Assembly: GCF_024713945.1 (NCBI RefSeq)
Contig: NC_134677.1
Location: forward strand, 3,971,001 to 4,035,000
DNA: 64,000 nucleotides
Source of the DNA: Dermatophagoides farinae
Taxonomy: Eukaryota; Arthropoda; Arachnida; Sarcoptiformes; Pyroglyphidae
Reading direction: 5' to 3'
Below are positions 1 through 14,116 of this stretch, piece after piece; position 1 is the first letter of the stretch; each line of letters opens with the position of its first letter. A program made the position numbers and the translations under genes. The notes below the pieces were generated by a model. That model had not been told where the DNA came from and made no database searches. It worked only from the letters and a program-made list of their open reading frames with translations.

Positions 1-212
1 CGGCAGTAGACCATTGCACTTTGAATGGCTAAAAGATGGACAAATATTACGACATTATGGCGATAAGCTAACATCGTATACGATTTCAACTACCGAAGAT
101 GATACACTATTTTCAATTGATAAAATTAGATTGAATGATACAGGCAGCTATACATGCCTTGTTCGTAATAGTTATGGCAGTGATTCAAAAACTATTTCAT
201 TAACGGTCAAAG
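1..212 (+). CDS. sDscam variable Ig1 cassette, partial (5' end outside window)
   Basis: This is the 3' part of an exon encoding the C-terminal two thirds of an Ig domain. The reading frame starts at base 2. It shows the Ig core Trp (HFEWLKDG), the DTGSYTC motif around the second Ig cysteine and a closing LTVK strand. The exon ends at 212 in phase 1 (g|gtatat), the same phase and border as the two cassettes downstream, so it could join the shared acceptor at 2647. By homology with chelicerate sDscam genes it is one of a set of mutually exclusive 5' cassettes supplying the outermost Ig domain of a cell-recognition receptor. Its signal-peptide part lies upstream of the window. Confidence 0.8.
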
Positions 213-455
213 GTATATTCAGTTTTGAATCTGAATTCTTGTGTGTTCTTTTTTTCAAAATCAAATTTGAATGATTCTGTAGTTTGATTTATCGTTGGTC
301 ATGATGTAAAAAATTTTGTTCATATTTTTTCTGCCGCTTTTTTTCATTCGTTTAGCATAATTTTTTGCAACCAGACAGGTAAAAGCTCAAGACGATCTGT
401 CAACTACTAACATCTCATTGGTTTTGTTAAATAGCTTCTCGATTGGTTGCTTTTA

Positions 456-690
456 GATCCAGTCAATCGCAGATGAATGAAACGAAATTCAAACATTGGT
501 GTACAACACAATACGGAAAAAAACCATTATCATTCAAGTGGCGAAAAAATGATAAAGTTCTTTCATCAAGCAATGACCAATAACAACATCTTTATCATAT
601 AGACATTGTTACGTATGAATCTGTTTTGACCATTACTTATTCCTGTCAAGTCTATAGTCATTTTGGTTGGGAAATTCAATTTACAGTGCT
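456..690 (+). pseudogene. Degenerate sDscam Ig1 cassette
   Basis: Read in one frame from 458, this stretch still has an Ig signature: HWC at the first-cysteine position, FKWRKNDKVL at the core Trp strand, and TYSCQVYSHFG at the second-cysteine strand. It is broken in three ways. There is an in-frame stop (taa) at 581-583. About nine codons, including the usual DSG turn, are missing before YSC. The phase-1 donor found in the live cassettes (a-a-g|gt) is absent after FTV. A ttttag acceptor-like site sits at 450-455. It lies between the partial cassette and the next intact one, as expected for a dead copy of a tandem duplication. Confidence 0.75.
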
Positions 691-1171
691 TACTATACAC
701 TATATTAGCTATATTGTTGTGCGAATGTTGATAGTTACATCCGAATAAATCGAATTTCTTCGGGACAAGCTTTAGCTTCTTGTTTATATATGTCTATGTA
801 ACTTTCAATTGCATGCAATTAGCATTAGTGACGACAAATGAGCCTCATTCGAATTGCTCTCTATTCATTTGGAATTGATGATTTGTTAGACTTCCGGAAT
901 GTAATTAGCTATTACATGGATATCGATTGAAATTCAATCAATGAATAGATTCTATGTCAAAGAAGTAGTAGTAGCAATTGTAGCATGATCTATTTGAATT
1001 TCTTATTCATTTCACAAGTATCATCTCTTGTAAAGATTAATAATATCGACCAAAGTGTGGCAGCATTTTTATTCGTATAGAAATGTTGAATTATTTTTTC
1101 TTTGTGGTGTGATTCTATAAGAGATGTTTACTTTATTATTGAATGTTAATGTAATCTGTAACTGTTCCATT

Positions 1172-1523
1172 ATGTATTTGATGATTATTTCAATCATTTT
1201 ATCTTCATTCATATCTTTCATATCATGTACATCAGTACCTTCGCTTGGTCATTTCAAACCTAGTGAATCATTAAATGTTGGCCACAAATTTAAATTATTT
1301 TGCTATCCATTAGCCGGTGTTCCTCAATTCCAATTTGAGTGGTTTAAAAATGGTCATCCACTTTCATCATCGCCGTCGAATAATCATTACATTATCGAAG
1401 AGATCAATGACGCGTCATTGTTTACAATCGAAACACTTCAACAAAATGACTCAGGAAATTATTCCTGTCGGGTACGAAACCGTTTTGGTCATGATATTCA
1501 ATCGACTAGACTTGAAATCAAAG
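1172..1523 (+). CDS. sDscam variable Ig1 cassette with fused signal peptide
   Basis: A single exon reads from ATG 1172 through a hydrophobic signal peptide (about 22 residues, MYLMIISIILSSF...) straight into an Ig domain. First cysteine strand is FKLFCYP, core Trp FEWFKNG, second cysteine strand DSGNYSCRVRNRFG, closing LEIK. It ends at 1523 in phase 1 (g|gtttga), matching the other cassettes and the constant acceptor at 2647. An in-frame ATG at 1124 would add 16 residues before the signal; 1172 gives the cleaner signal peptide. Unlike the proximal cassette there is no intron between signal peptide and Ig. The ca-tcag at the junction could be an unused or relict acceptor. The cassette presumably has its own promoter, which I cannot identify. 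Confidence 0.82.
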
Positions 1524-2102
1524 GTTTGACAACATTTTTTTTGTTTGCTTTATTTTCATTTTTTGTTCGAAATTTTTTTGAATATTTTCATCATCTTATT
1601 GAGAAAGATTTCGATTTTCAAATCTCGACCTACCTCTATGTGTATACATGTTATTCGTTGATCGAATAGCTTTATAAATAGCTTGTAGGACTTTATTGCT
1701 TCATTCATCATGTATCAATATGGCTTTTTTTTTCTTTCAATTTAATATCGGTCACGTTGCTCCGGAAATTACTTTCCACACAAGACTTGCATACTATTAT
1801 GAATGTTCATTCATTCATACATTCTCTGCAATATGAGTGTGTGTCTGTGTTTGGTTGTCAAAAAAATAGGTAAATTGCTTTTGCGTTTGATTTTCTTACA
1901 CTAAGATGGATGGATAGATGTGTGTAGATAGATAAATAGATTGATCTACGTTTGGTTATTTGTTTGTTTATTATGGTTCATATCCAAAACGCGGCGTCTA
2001 GATCGCCGTTTCAATTTTTTTTTTCTTTGCTTTCTTTTATTTTCTGGCTCTTAGATTTAGATTATTCACATTTCTTTCAGTACTCGAGTTTCTCGCATGT
2101 TT

Positions 2103-5100
2103 ATGGCAAGAATAATGATTCTATTCGATATTATTTGGTTATTTTCCATATGTTTATCTCTTACTTTGGCTCAAGGTATCCAAATAGTTCTATTTATAAC
2201 CTAATGCATATTTAATTGACTAATGCTAATTGAATTCTTAGCACCACAATTATTGCCATCATTTCGTGATCAAATCAATCAGAATGTTGGCAATAAATTC
2301 CGTCTTGTTTGTTCCATACAAAAAGGCATAGAACCCTTAGAATTTGAATGGTTTCGTAATGGTATCCGATTAATTACACAAACATCCAATGTTCACCTCG
2401 AATTTGGTGATGATTTTTCCAATTTAATCATAACTAAACTGTCAGAATTGGACAGTGGTAATTATACATGTCGTGTACAAAACGATTTTGGTTCAGATCA
2501 ATGGTCTGTCAAACTAAATGTTCAAGGTGTGATGATTCTTTTACTACAAGCGCCAAATTTTTTTTTTCAATTTGACTATGACAATAATCACTAATGTTCT
2601 ATGATTACTAATGAATGAGTTTGAATTTTTTTTTTGCTTCAAATAGTACCACCAACATGGATAGTCGAACCGAAAGACACACACACCAATGGTAAGGAAA
2701 ATGTTCGAATGGAATGTAAAGCCGATGGATCACCCAAACCGACTATCAAATGGATCACATCAAAAGGTTTGCAGATTTATGATTAATGACTAATCTATTT
2801 AATCTATTTGTCGATCATTCAAATGTCAATTATTGAATACTACTAAAAGGAATCACAATCGAGTCTGAATATCTGGATGTCAATAAATATCGAACTGCCA
2901 ATGTTGATACGTATGAATGTGTAGCTGATAACGGTGTTGGCGAACCATTACGAAAATCGATCAAAGTTTCTTTCATGGGCAAGTATTTCAAAATCATCAA
3001 TGTCTAAAGATAAACATGAAATGTACTTATTTTTCTTTTCTACTCATCGCTTAGTGCCCGTCAAATTTCACGAAAAGTTTGCTTCTTTAAAAGTAAAACG
3101 AAGCGAAAGTGTACGGCTAGAATGCAATGCTACTGGTGATCAACCGCTTACGGTACAATGGACCAAAAATAATGTCAAACTTGATAAGCTTGGATCCAAG
3201 TATGTCACTTTTTTTCTTTCACGATTTTTTTTTTCATTGAAAAACATTATTCATTCAGCTATGAAATCATCGATACGAACACTGATGATGGAATTCGATC
3301 CGAATTGTTCATTCAGACTAGCCAGACTATGACAGATGATGCACACACTTCCATTTATAAATGTTTTGTCGAAAATGAACATGGTAAAGATGAACGAACT
3401 ATTCGATTGGAAGTTGTGGAAGTGCCTGGTATGCCAAAAAATGTTCATGTCAAAGAGGTTTGGTCTCGGACAGTAAGCTTATCATGGTCAGAACCATTCA
3501 ATGGTAATCTCCCAATACAAAAATATACGGTTCAATATTGGCGTTATCAAAGTGCACCACATCGTCTTAACGAAGTTTTTGTTCCCGGATCACAAACATC
3601 CTTCTTCCTCAAAGATCTAAGCCCTGGTCAATCGTATGAATTGAGTGTAATCGGTAAAAAATAACATGGTAATTTTTCATCCATTTACGTTTTGTTTCCA
3701 TATTTTTTGGTAGCTGAAAATGAAATCGGTAAAGGTGCGTCATCAGCACCGGTCACATTTACAACCGGTGAGGAAGAACCTTCTGCTCCACCGAATGACA
3801 TTTCACTTGAATCGATGGGACCCTCAACGGTCAGATTGGTCTGGCGATCACCACCAATCGAAAATTGGAACGGAGAAATCACAGGCTATTATGTTGGATA
3901 TCGTAAAGCTCGGGACAATAATTCACCCTATGTTTATATAACTGTACCTACATCTGCAGCCAGTCGTGATTCAAATCAAGCACAAAAAACACGACCAAAA
4001 GAGATAACATTTCATGAATATTTTCTACGGCAATTAAACAAAGGAACTGAATATAGTGTCGTAGTCAAGGCTTATAATTCGGCTGGAAGTGGTCCACAAT
4101 CACATCCGATGGTTGCACATACATTCGATGGTGATTTACCACCTGCATTCCAATTGAATGTTATCGACAATACGGAGGAGACAATTTCGTTACAATGGTA
4201 CCAAAAATTACCTCACTCTAATTATCCACAATCAGCTATTTCCGGATATACTATTCATTATCGGAAAGAAAATGAAGCCAAATGGAAAGAAGTACCCATC
4301 AGTAATAATAATGCAAATCAGCCAACGGTCGATCCAAATTCATCATTCAATTCATATTCATTTGTATTGGAGAATCTGGAACACAATGCAAAGTATATGA
4401 TCTATCTGGTGGCTATTAATCGTTTCGGTGTTGGTGACCCAAGCAATGTGATCACAGCACGTACACATAATGGTAAATATACTTTTTTGGATCATATGAA
4501 CTTTCTTCCAAATTAGCTACAAAAGTGCTAACTTTTTCATACAAAATTATGTTTGTTAAGGAAATTCTTCACATGTTTAATTTTGAGGGGGAAAAGTTCA
4601 ACTTTTACTGCTAATTGGAGAGAAAGTTCACATGATCCCTTTTGAATTCGTCATTTTTTCTCAATTTTTTCCCAACTAAAGGAATGGCCGTAGTATCGCA
4701 TGAAGTCATACGACGTTTTCATGGCGCTAATTATTATTTAGAACCATTGTTTTTATGGCCATTACTTTTTGCATTGGTAATCATTATAATCGTTATGATC
4801 GTTGCATATGTATGCATTCGTAAGACAAGAAATGAAAGCGATAATCCCTGTAAGTGTATATAAAATATATGTTTAAATGATTTCCGGGATTTATCTTTCA
4901 AGAATCCAATCGAAATCCTTGACATTGCGCAAATATGATGTGTGTGTCAATGAATAGTCAAATAGTGTGTATGTGTTTATCACGGATTTTTTCTTTCGTT
5001 CTTGTTTATTTTTTTTCGTTTAGTCAACTTGGATGCAGCTACTCTGAATAAACGTCTGTCAGCTGCATACAACGTAGGAACCACCCCTCGTTATGCTGAT

Positions 5101-5739
5101 TTCGAAAAGACGGCCAATAAAACATTGTTGATGAGCATCGACGGACAACCACCAACTTCGGCTACTGCTGGCTATCCAACACCATATGCAGCTTCGGTTA
5201 GTTTGTGGAACATTTTGAGTTTGCGTAAATAAGAGTCCAATAGTCAATTCAGTTCAATCGAAAGATCATTATCTAGCTACCAGGACCATTTTACTCGATT
5301 TAGGCTTTAGGCTTAGTGAGTGTTGACCAAATATTAAATGGTCCAGGCATTTATCTACAGTTCTCTTATTTGAAAAGCAAAAAAAAAATGATTTATGAAC
5401 ACACTAACATTCAAGATACAATTAAGTAACCGGAAAAAGATAAAATATAATATTCTAAAACTAAAAATATAGAGCAAATTAGATTCATGTTTCAGAGTTT
5501 ATTTCGTTGATTGATTGACGTCCCGGTCAACAGTCTAAATTAGAATATAATATAATAATCCAATTGATCGATCGATTGATGGAGATTTTCCATCAAATCC
5601 AAATACAAACATTAAATCAAAATCTCATTCGATTCTTTTATTTTTTTTTTCTCATAAATTTCAGACACCATGGGAACGACCATTGCCAAATCCACAGACA
5701 ATGAAAAAAGATGGCCACATCTATGATCATCCTCAATAG
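2103..5739 (+). CDS. sDscam: Short Dscam (sDscam-alpha type) receptor: proximal Ig1 cassette plus constant exons
   Basis: Model: 2103-2175, 2242-2526 (variable cassette), then constant exons 2647-2766, 2850-2978, 3055-3199, 3259-3653, 3714-4472, 4682-4849, 5024-5196, 5665-5739; 773 aa. The protein has a signal peptide (1-24), variable Ig1 (about 25-119), Ig2 (120-202), Ig3 (203-304), three fibronectin III domains (about 305-635), a transmembrane helix (about 656-680, PLFLWPLLFALVIIIIV) and a 93-residue tail ending in HIYDHPQ. Three Ig plus three FNIII with a single variable Ig is the published chelicerate sDscam-alpha layout; such proteins mediate isoform-specific homophilic recognition. Cassette and Ig2 exons all join in phase 1. 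The intron after 2978 starts with GC (gcaagt). An arthropod initiator-like TCAGT lies at 2077-2081, just before ATG 2103. A canonical long Dscam is excluded because there are only three FNIII and no further Ig domains. Confidence 0.88.
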
Positions 5740-6824
5740 GAAATGAATAAAAAAGCATCTCTTTTCGTCAAGAATCTCAAAGTCGATTCTGATCTCCAAA
5801 TACACAAAAACACACACCAATTTCAACATGACATTCTTATGAACATCAATATAAAGTCGCTCAAATATATTTGTCGTTTAATTTTACGGCCATATACGTA
5901 GCGTATAGAATACTCGCACGAATATTCTCTCACTTTTTTGGCCCCCTAATACTCCTCTTTTTCTTTCTGGCTTGTTATTTGTTTCATCATTTTTTCTTCA
6001 CAGTCGCCATCCTTTGAATTTGCAGCTAATAGTCTTGCCTAAATTTTATTCTTTTTTCATTTTGAAAACTTCCAATTCTTACAGTAGGATTTTTTTTGTG
6101 ATATTTTTATGATGCTATTTTTTTTTTGTTTTTTTCCTGATATTCTTTCGTTTCTTGTGTCTTTTAAATAATAACAATGATAATAAAATCTGATTTAAAT
6201 AATTTTTGGTTTTCATTCATTATTATATTACCATTACAATATAAAATTTAGGGCGTAGATGTTTCCTAAATTTTTTTCAAAGATCAATAAAAAACATTGT
6301 ATATGAACGGTAACCATATGTTCGACATGCGCAAATATAAAACAACTCACACGTTATATATTTCATTCGACAATAGAGGCCGACACTGGACGGTAAGCTT
6401 TTCGATTAGTTTGCAGAGCTATCTATCGAGTAGATTAAAAAGTTATATTTTTTTAAAAAATATATTTTCCCTCTTCGTTGGAGACATATTGCATTGGATG
6501 AAATTTTGTTAGATCAGAAATTAAAATCGAAGAAAATAATATTTTTCTCATTTTATAGTTGCAATAAATATGAGGTCATTTAATTAGCATGAAATTTTTT
6601 TTACAATTACAATCATTTTTGAAAATATTAAATAAATAAATATATGAAAGCATGAATGATAGGAATTGATTGAACCAATCAGTTGAATAAAATTAAAAAA
6701 TGATGCACTTATGTACACGAAAAATATGAAAAAGTGAACTCATTGAATTTGAATCAATAAATAATATGTAGTTTTTGATGATATCTATTTGAGAGAATAT
6801 CACTTGCTATGGATTAATTGAATT
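5740..6824. other. Convergent intergenic region (sDscam 3' UTR / DM4-12 3' UTR)
   Basis: No supported gene. The sDscam 3' UTR probably ends after AATAAA at 6182-6187. The remainder is AT-rich and lies between two convergent 3' ends. Confidence 0.6.
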
Positions 6825-8002
6825 CTAAAAGATCATATTGAGGGCTCCCTGTAGAATGTCTAAAACATTAACCATACAATCATCGTATTGTGCAGCGCAA
6901 TTGGCATTCTCACCACGTCCATAACGTGCAGCCAATTGATATTTTGATACGATTTTATTTGCATCTTCTGCATCCAAATATGGCCTATATGATTTGAGAA
7001 GTATCTATGTCATCATATGATTACACAAATGAAATTTCAATACTTACGGAAAGAATAGTTGTATAATTAAACCGACGGCACCATATTTTTTTGGTTGATT
7101 ATGAGCCTCACAAATCGATCGTTTCATACATTCTTGAGCATCCAAACGAGGTATACTTGGCAGATCATCAACAGATCGTTCCACCCAGCCCATCAATGAT
7201 TCAGAAACTCCAACTAATCGATGTGTAATCAAACGCGATAATGATCCATTACCATTTTCTGAATTTATTGTTCGACCAATGGCCATTGTCAGATTGGTTA
7301 AGCCACGAACCACTTTTCCAATGTAGGTCGGTAAATCCGTAAATATTCGTCTTCGACCATTACGATAGTTCCATAATTCATTCCACGTTGGTATTAGAAA
7401 TGATTCTTTCACCAAACGATTCAATATGATTAAGCCTTTTTGATGGTTATAATGTGAATAATCCGGAACCGGTAATTTTGACGGTGGTAATAAATGCTCT
7501 GCAGAAGATTGAACAGTGCCACTATTTATAGACGGCGATGATATTTTGTCTAGAAAAAAAACAGATACATATTTTGATAAATGATTTGTATTTTGAATGT
7601 CTGCATGTGGGCATGTGAAGGCAAACAAATAGATTTCAGGTCAAGATGTTTTAACTGGGATGAAAGAAAAAATATCCACAAATATTCGAAAAATTGGTGA
7701 GAGCTTAGCTAAAATCAATCTGGGCTACTAACAATCAATCACAATAATCATAGACAGATATTTTTTTAATACTTACTTTGATTTGAATTCTGATTCAATT
7801 TGGTTGTAAATTTAGCCGTACGCATCGAATGTATAACGGGTGGATATGCAAATCGTCGAAGAACTAATGAATTGATCGGATTAGGATGTTGTCGTTGAAG
7901 TTGCCGTTGATATATGGCATCAACACCGATTACGATTGCAACCGATATAATGATGATGATGATAATATTTAGAAAATGTAAAATATATCGACTAATTAAC
8001 AT
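6825..8002 (-). CDS. DM4/DM12 family protein
   Basis: Model on the minus strand: 8002-7777, 7549-7048, 6984-6825; 295 aa. The N-terminus is one strongly hydrophobic segment (about residues 8-28, an isoleucine run), a signal peptide or membrane anchor. The C-terminal third carries the arthropod DM4/DM12 pattern: CMKRSICEAHNQP, then a hydrophobic VGLIIQLFFPP stretch, then a paired-cysteine ending (ANCAAQYDDCMVN). This domain is a secreted or membrane-associated arthropod family of unknown function. Introns are phase 1 and phase 2 with good GT-AG sites (gtaagt donors). The family call rests on remembered motif spacing, not a search. Confidence 0.7.
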
Positions 8003-8988
8003 TTTGTTTTGTTTAGTATCAAATATTCAATGATAAAGATGAAATAAATAGCAACAATTTGGTATACAAATAATTCATGACATTCCACAAGCACACACAC
8101 ATGAAACAAAGAACTCTAAACACAAAAAAATGTCAAAGCTGAATAAAACTAATTTTTATTTGCAGCTACACTTGATTTTTTTTCTGACAAGAATGAATAA
8201 TGGCGATTATGAAGGACAGTTGTGAATCGAATGGTCAAAATATTCGGATTGCACACTAAATAACGGTAACAACAAACCAGCAGTAACAAATACCGTTATA
8301 TCGTATGTGACCATCAGAAAGCCACTACTGACCGCCATCGGCAACCGAACCGGCAATCATGTTCGTAGTGGTTGGTCTTTCTCTCTATCTAATTTTTAAT
8401 CAAAATTATGCACAGTAAATTATTTCAAGTTCAAGGTAATATGGATGGTACAAAAAGGCCAACTATCTCATCCAACGAACAAAAAAAAAAGAAAAAAAGA
8501 AAAATAAAACCAGATATACCTGAGCCGTGATGATCGTATGAACACCTGTATGTATTATTTCTTATTCGCGAAATACTTTTTTACCACCACCATCATCATC
8601 ATCAAGATTGTTCATGTTTTCCATTATCATGAGATCTTTACTCTTTCATTTAACTCGACTTATTTTGAAAAGAATTCTTATCTTTGAACAAAATAAAAGA
8701 AAAAAAATTTAAAAAAAAACTATTAAAATAGATGATGAATTCTAAATTGGAATATTGGTAAAATCCACTGATCATAATGTTGATAATGATGATCATTGAT
8801 CATTATTGTCATTCGAATTGGCTCATATAAAAAGTTCAATAACCTGCTCATTCTTTTTTATTTAAATACTAGTGTTTTTTTTGTGTCCATCCGATTGGAC
8901 ATTTATTTTTAATTTAGTTGTCTATGTTTGTCGGTCAATGTCAGCATTGGTACTAGTAGATATTATCAACATATATCCAAGCAAAATC

Positions 8989-9032
<44 letters not shown>

Positions 9033-9974
9033 GTAAAAACACGAAGGAAGAAAAGAATTTGTTTGGACAAAGTTGTCCATCATGTCCACATCCTGATGAT
9101 AATAATGTTGAATGTTGATGGGCAACAAGTGACTGCCACTGCTATTTACTTGTTTTTTTACGACCATCATATCTGTCTGTATCACTGAGTAAACATTTTT
9201 GAACAACAGAATAGGATAAATTGTCATTATTTTTCAATGATACAACGAATGAATTGCATCCATTTTATATGATAGTAATAATAAGATACTCTAATCATTC
9301 TATTGTAGATTGACTTGAAAGTTGGTCATTGTTTTTTGCTGTTGAATTCTTATAATTTACCAACTACCTAACTACATATCACCCTCAATAACTCATTAGG
9401 TCATCATCATCATCATCATATAAACCATGCCCATCATAAAATACATAGAACGCTTATTTTAATTAGGATTTTTTCATCTTCCGGCTGGATGATGATGATG
9501 CTATACAGTGAAAAAGAACATCTCGCTCTCTCTTTTTTATATATCGTTCGAGGGTTTGCCAGAATTAGGACATTTGAAGGATTGTCCCGTTATGAATTCT
9601 TATCGCGCTTCTATACACGGATAATAATGCAATTTAATCCTGTTCAACTTTCAACAAGTTTGAACAATGAATTTGTGTTTATTTGGAAAAAATAGTAAGA
9701 CATAAAATATAGGGTAAGATGATTACAAGCATGTTGTCAAAATAATAATAACAACATCGTTGTACACATAATAAAAACATCTTCGTGGTAGTCATCATCA
9801 TAGGCTTCAGATAGATACAATAATAAGGGTTCGGTTCGATTTCGCGAAAAAATAAAGTTAGACGGTAGAAGATAATAGCCATTCAGTTAAGGTTCATTTC
9901 ATTCCTTATTTGTTCGATCGGTCAGCAATGATTGCTGTTTTTTTTCTGACAATTCAGCATGCCATTATTTAACG
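8003..9974. other. Intergenic region, no gene seen
   Basis: About 2 kb of AT-rich sequence upstream of the DM4/DM12 gene and downstream of TDH. The only notable content is a TG microsatellite near 9.0 kb and short CAT/GAT repeats. The small open frames are low-complexity (a His-Thr run from the TG/CA repeat) and I do not support them as genes. Confidence 0.6.
8991..9029. repeat. (TG)n microsatellite
   Basis: An uninterrupted TG dinucleotide run of about 39 bp. Confidence 0.95.
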
Positions 9975-11485
<1,511 letters not shown>

Positions 11486-14116
11486 TTTTTCTTTGTTCTT
11501 ATTTAATTGTTTGTCACAATTGTTAGAAACTAAAAAACTTTTATGTTGATTAAGAAAGAAATGATGTGTCAAGACGTCCAAGTCTTTTCATGTAATGAAC
11601 TAAAATTGGTCAATTGCATCAGCTTTTCATCATTTAATATCAAAGATTGAGAACAATTATTGGCTAATTTTGTTCCTCTCTTGTTGATGAAATTAGAGAT
11701 CGCCTATAGGCTGATGCTGATACGATCATTCGATTCATAAATTAACCAATCGATCGATCAATCAATCAACCGATTGATCACTTGATAAAATATAATAATC
11801 ATGGAATCAATGATAGATTTTGATGCCCCTTTCTTCGCATATATACAAAGGTGATTAATAAATCAAGGTCTAATCCAAAATCCAATGCATGATGATCAGA
11901 ATCATTTTTTTGAAAATACATTTCCCCATTTCATCAGCAAAAGATGATGTAGATGAGTTTTATGTAATCAATGGAAATTTTTATTTGTAATGATTATTCA
12001 TTAACATTTTATCTTTCTATCATGATTGGCTTCGAATTTCATCAACCAACAGATTGGGATTTCTCCAATCATTAATATGCTGTTGTTGACGTCGTCATCA
12101 TCAAAGAATGAAACCTTGAAGAATTGTTGATTTTAGGAAATACTACACTTAATTGTAATATAAATCATGAAATCTACCAAATGATCATCTGATTCGAAAA
12201 TGGCCAATCCACAGTATTTTTTGACATATGATCCTTAAATCAGATGGTCAAAACATTTAAATTTATTTGTTGTAGTCGACAATTTTGATAAAATTAATCG
12301 AACCATATTTTTTTGTTTCGGTAATTTTAAACCCATGTGCTTGGGCCATTTGATGACGAATTTTTTTTTCTTCATTTGATGCATCGGAATTACTTTGTCG
12401 GTATCTGCATATCTGTGTTTATTTTTCGTGATAATATGATCATTCAACGATGGTAATGGCATCAATCAATGATGACGATTATCAATCAAGTTACTGATGA
12501 TTGTTGCCAAGTATATCGAATGTTGATGGTTATACGTTTCTTCCTCTATCAATTACCAATTGAATAATTGTAATTTTAAAATTACGATAATATTCAGCTG
12601 GTTATTTGTTTTCCATGACTTAAACTCAATTAAAGGATGACCTTTATTGAATATATCCAGAAAAAGCCCTCTCTCTATATATCTGGGTGTGTGAATATTT
12701 AGCATTCGAATTGCAAATGTAAAAATTAATTTTGTTTTATGAATCTCATTACCTATTCATCTTTCATAGCCTCAAATCATTTGTATTTGTCCTTGATTGA
12801 TTAAATTTAAAACATTAGAAAAACATGTCAATTTATTCGATATTCGTTGCTGGATTTTCATTCAATTTAATCATCATAATTATAAGTTTGAATATCAAAG
12901 TAATTTATTTACTTACTTAGTATGGCTTTAGCTATTTATCTCAAATTATGGCCAAAATTCATCATAAGTTTGTAACCTTGATCAGAAAAATGTCATCAAT
13001 CTGAAGAACATTTGTGAATTAAATAAATGATGAATTCTAAAGAGTATGACTTTAGTTTTATACAATTATGTTTATTGATTGATTGAATGATGAATTAAAC
13101 AGAAAAAATTTGTAATTATAGGGAAGGACATCTGTTGAGTTTGAGAACAATTATTTTATCTTTTGTTGCCATACATAAATTTAATTTTGAAGTTTAAAAT
13201 AAAAAAAAATAAAAACGAAAATTAAGATTCACAAATACATGTTTTTTATATGTGTGTGTGGATGTGTGTATGTGTAAGGAAAAATTGATGATAATGATGA
13301 TGAAAAAACTGAATATCACAAGTGAATTTAAATAAGAATTTGTCGAAAAAAAAATTGTTTCACTGATCGATAAAATAAAAGCTTATTCATTGTGAATGCA
13401 CAGAATTTCAATTCATTTATCCAGATTTAAATGCAAATATAAATGTGTGTGGGTGGTATGTAAGAATCAAAAAAATTGATATCTATGCACTTATGATATA
13501 CTTATTATGTATAGAGAATCCAAATCAGTCTCAATTTAATAAATAATATGACACATGTTGATCACACCAACATTATATAATTCATAAAATGATGATGATA
13601 TAAAATACACATCATAAAATTATTATTTAAAAAAAACAAATCAACTTCTTTCACATATACACAGCTATGTTAGCAAAAGGGAAAGGAAGGGTTTAGGATG
13701 AAAATTAAGAAAATGATGATTGATTGATGGATAATAATAATAACGATAATAATGTGGATGATGATGACTAGTAGTTTTTTATGGTTAAAAAATTAGTTTA
13801 AACGTGTAGATATAATTCTATATCTTTAGATGTATGCGCGTATGTTAATAGAATTGGTTAATAAGCAGAATGAATAAATTCATCGATGTTTATGACGATA
13901 ATGATATTCGTGGTTGTAGGTCACGTTATTTAATTACATTTTCAAATTCCGTTTACGAGGGGGTTTTCTCTGCCTAGTGTTGTCATTCATAGTTTTTTAA
14001 GCAGAATGAATGCTTTCAAAAGCCAAAGTGGTTAGTTTTTAATTAAATAAATTGCGTCTAAGATGAATGGTAATCCAGTAACAAAAAATGTGACAATCAA
14101 AATCGGATCGTCGAGC
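11486..14116. other. Intergenic region, no gene seen
   Basis: About 2.6 kb of AT-rich sequence between the 5' end of TDH and the 3' end of liprin-alpha, both on the minus strand. It should hold the TDH promoter and the liprin-alpha 3' UTR. I see only short low-complexity frames and simple repeats. Confidence 0.55.

Noticed and set aside
1-5739. Canonical long Dscam
   Set aside because: The constant part has only two Ig and three FNIII domains before the membrane helix, and the tail is short.
8922-9227. Minus-strand open frame with a His-Thr run
   Set aside because: The run is the translation of the TG/CA microsatellite.
12235-12465. Minus-strand 76-codon Lys-rich open frame between TDH and liprin-alpha
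   Set aside because: No domain, no splice partners, and composition expected of AT-rich intergenic DNA.
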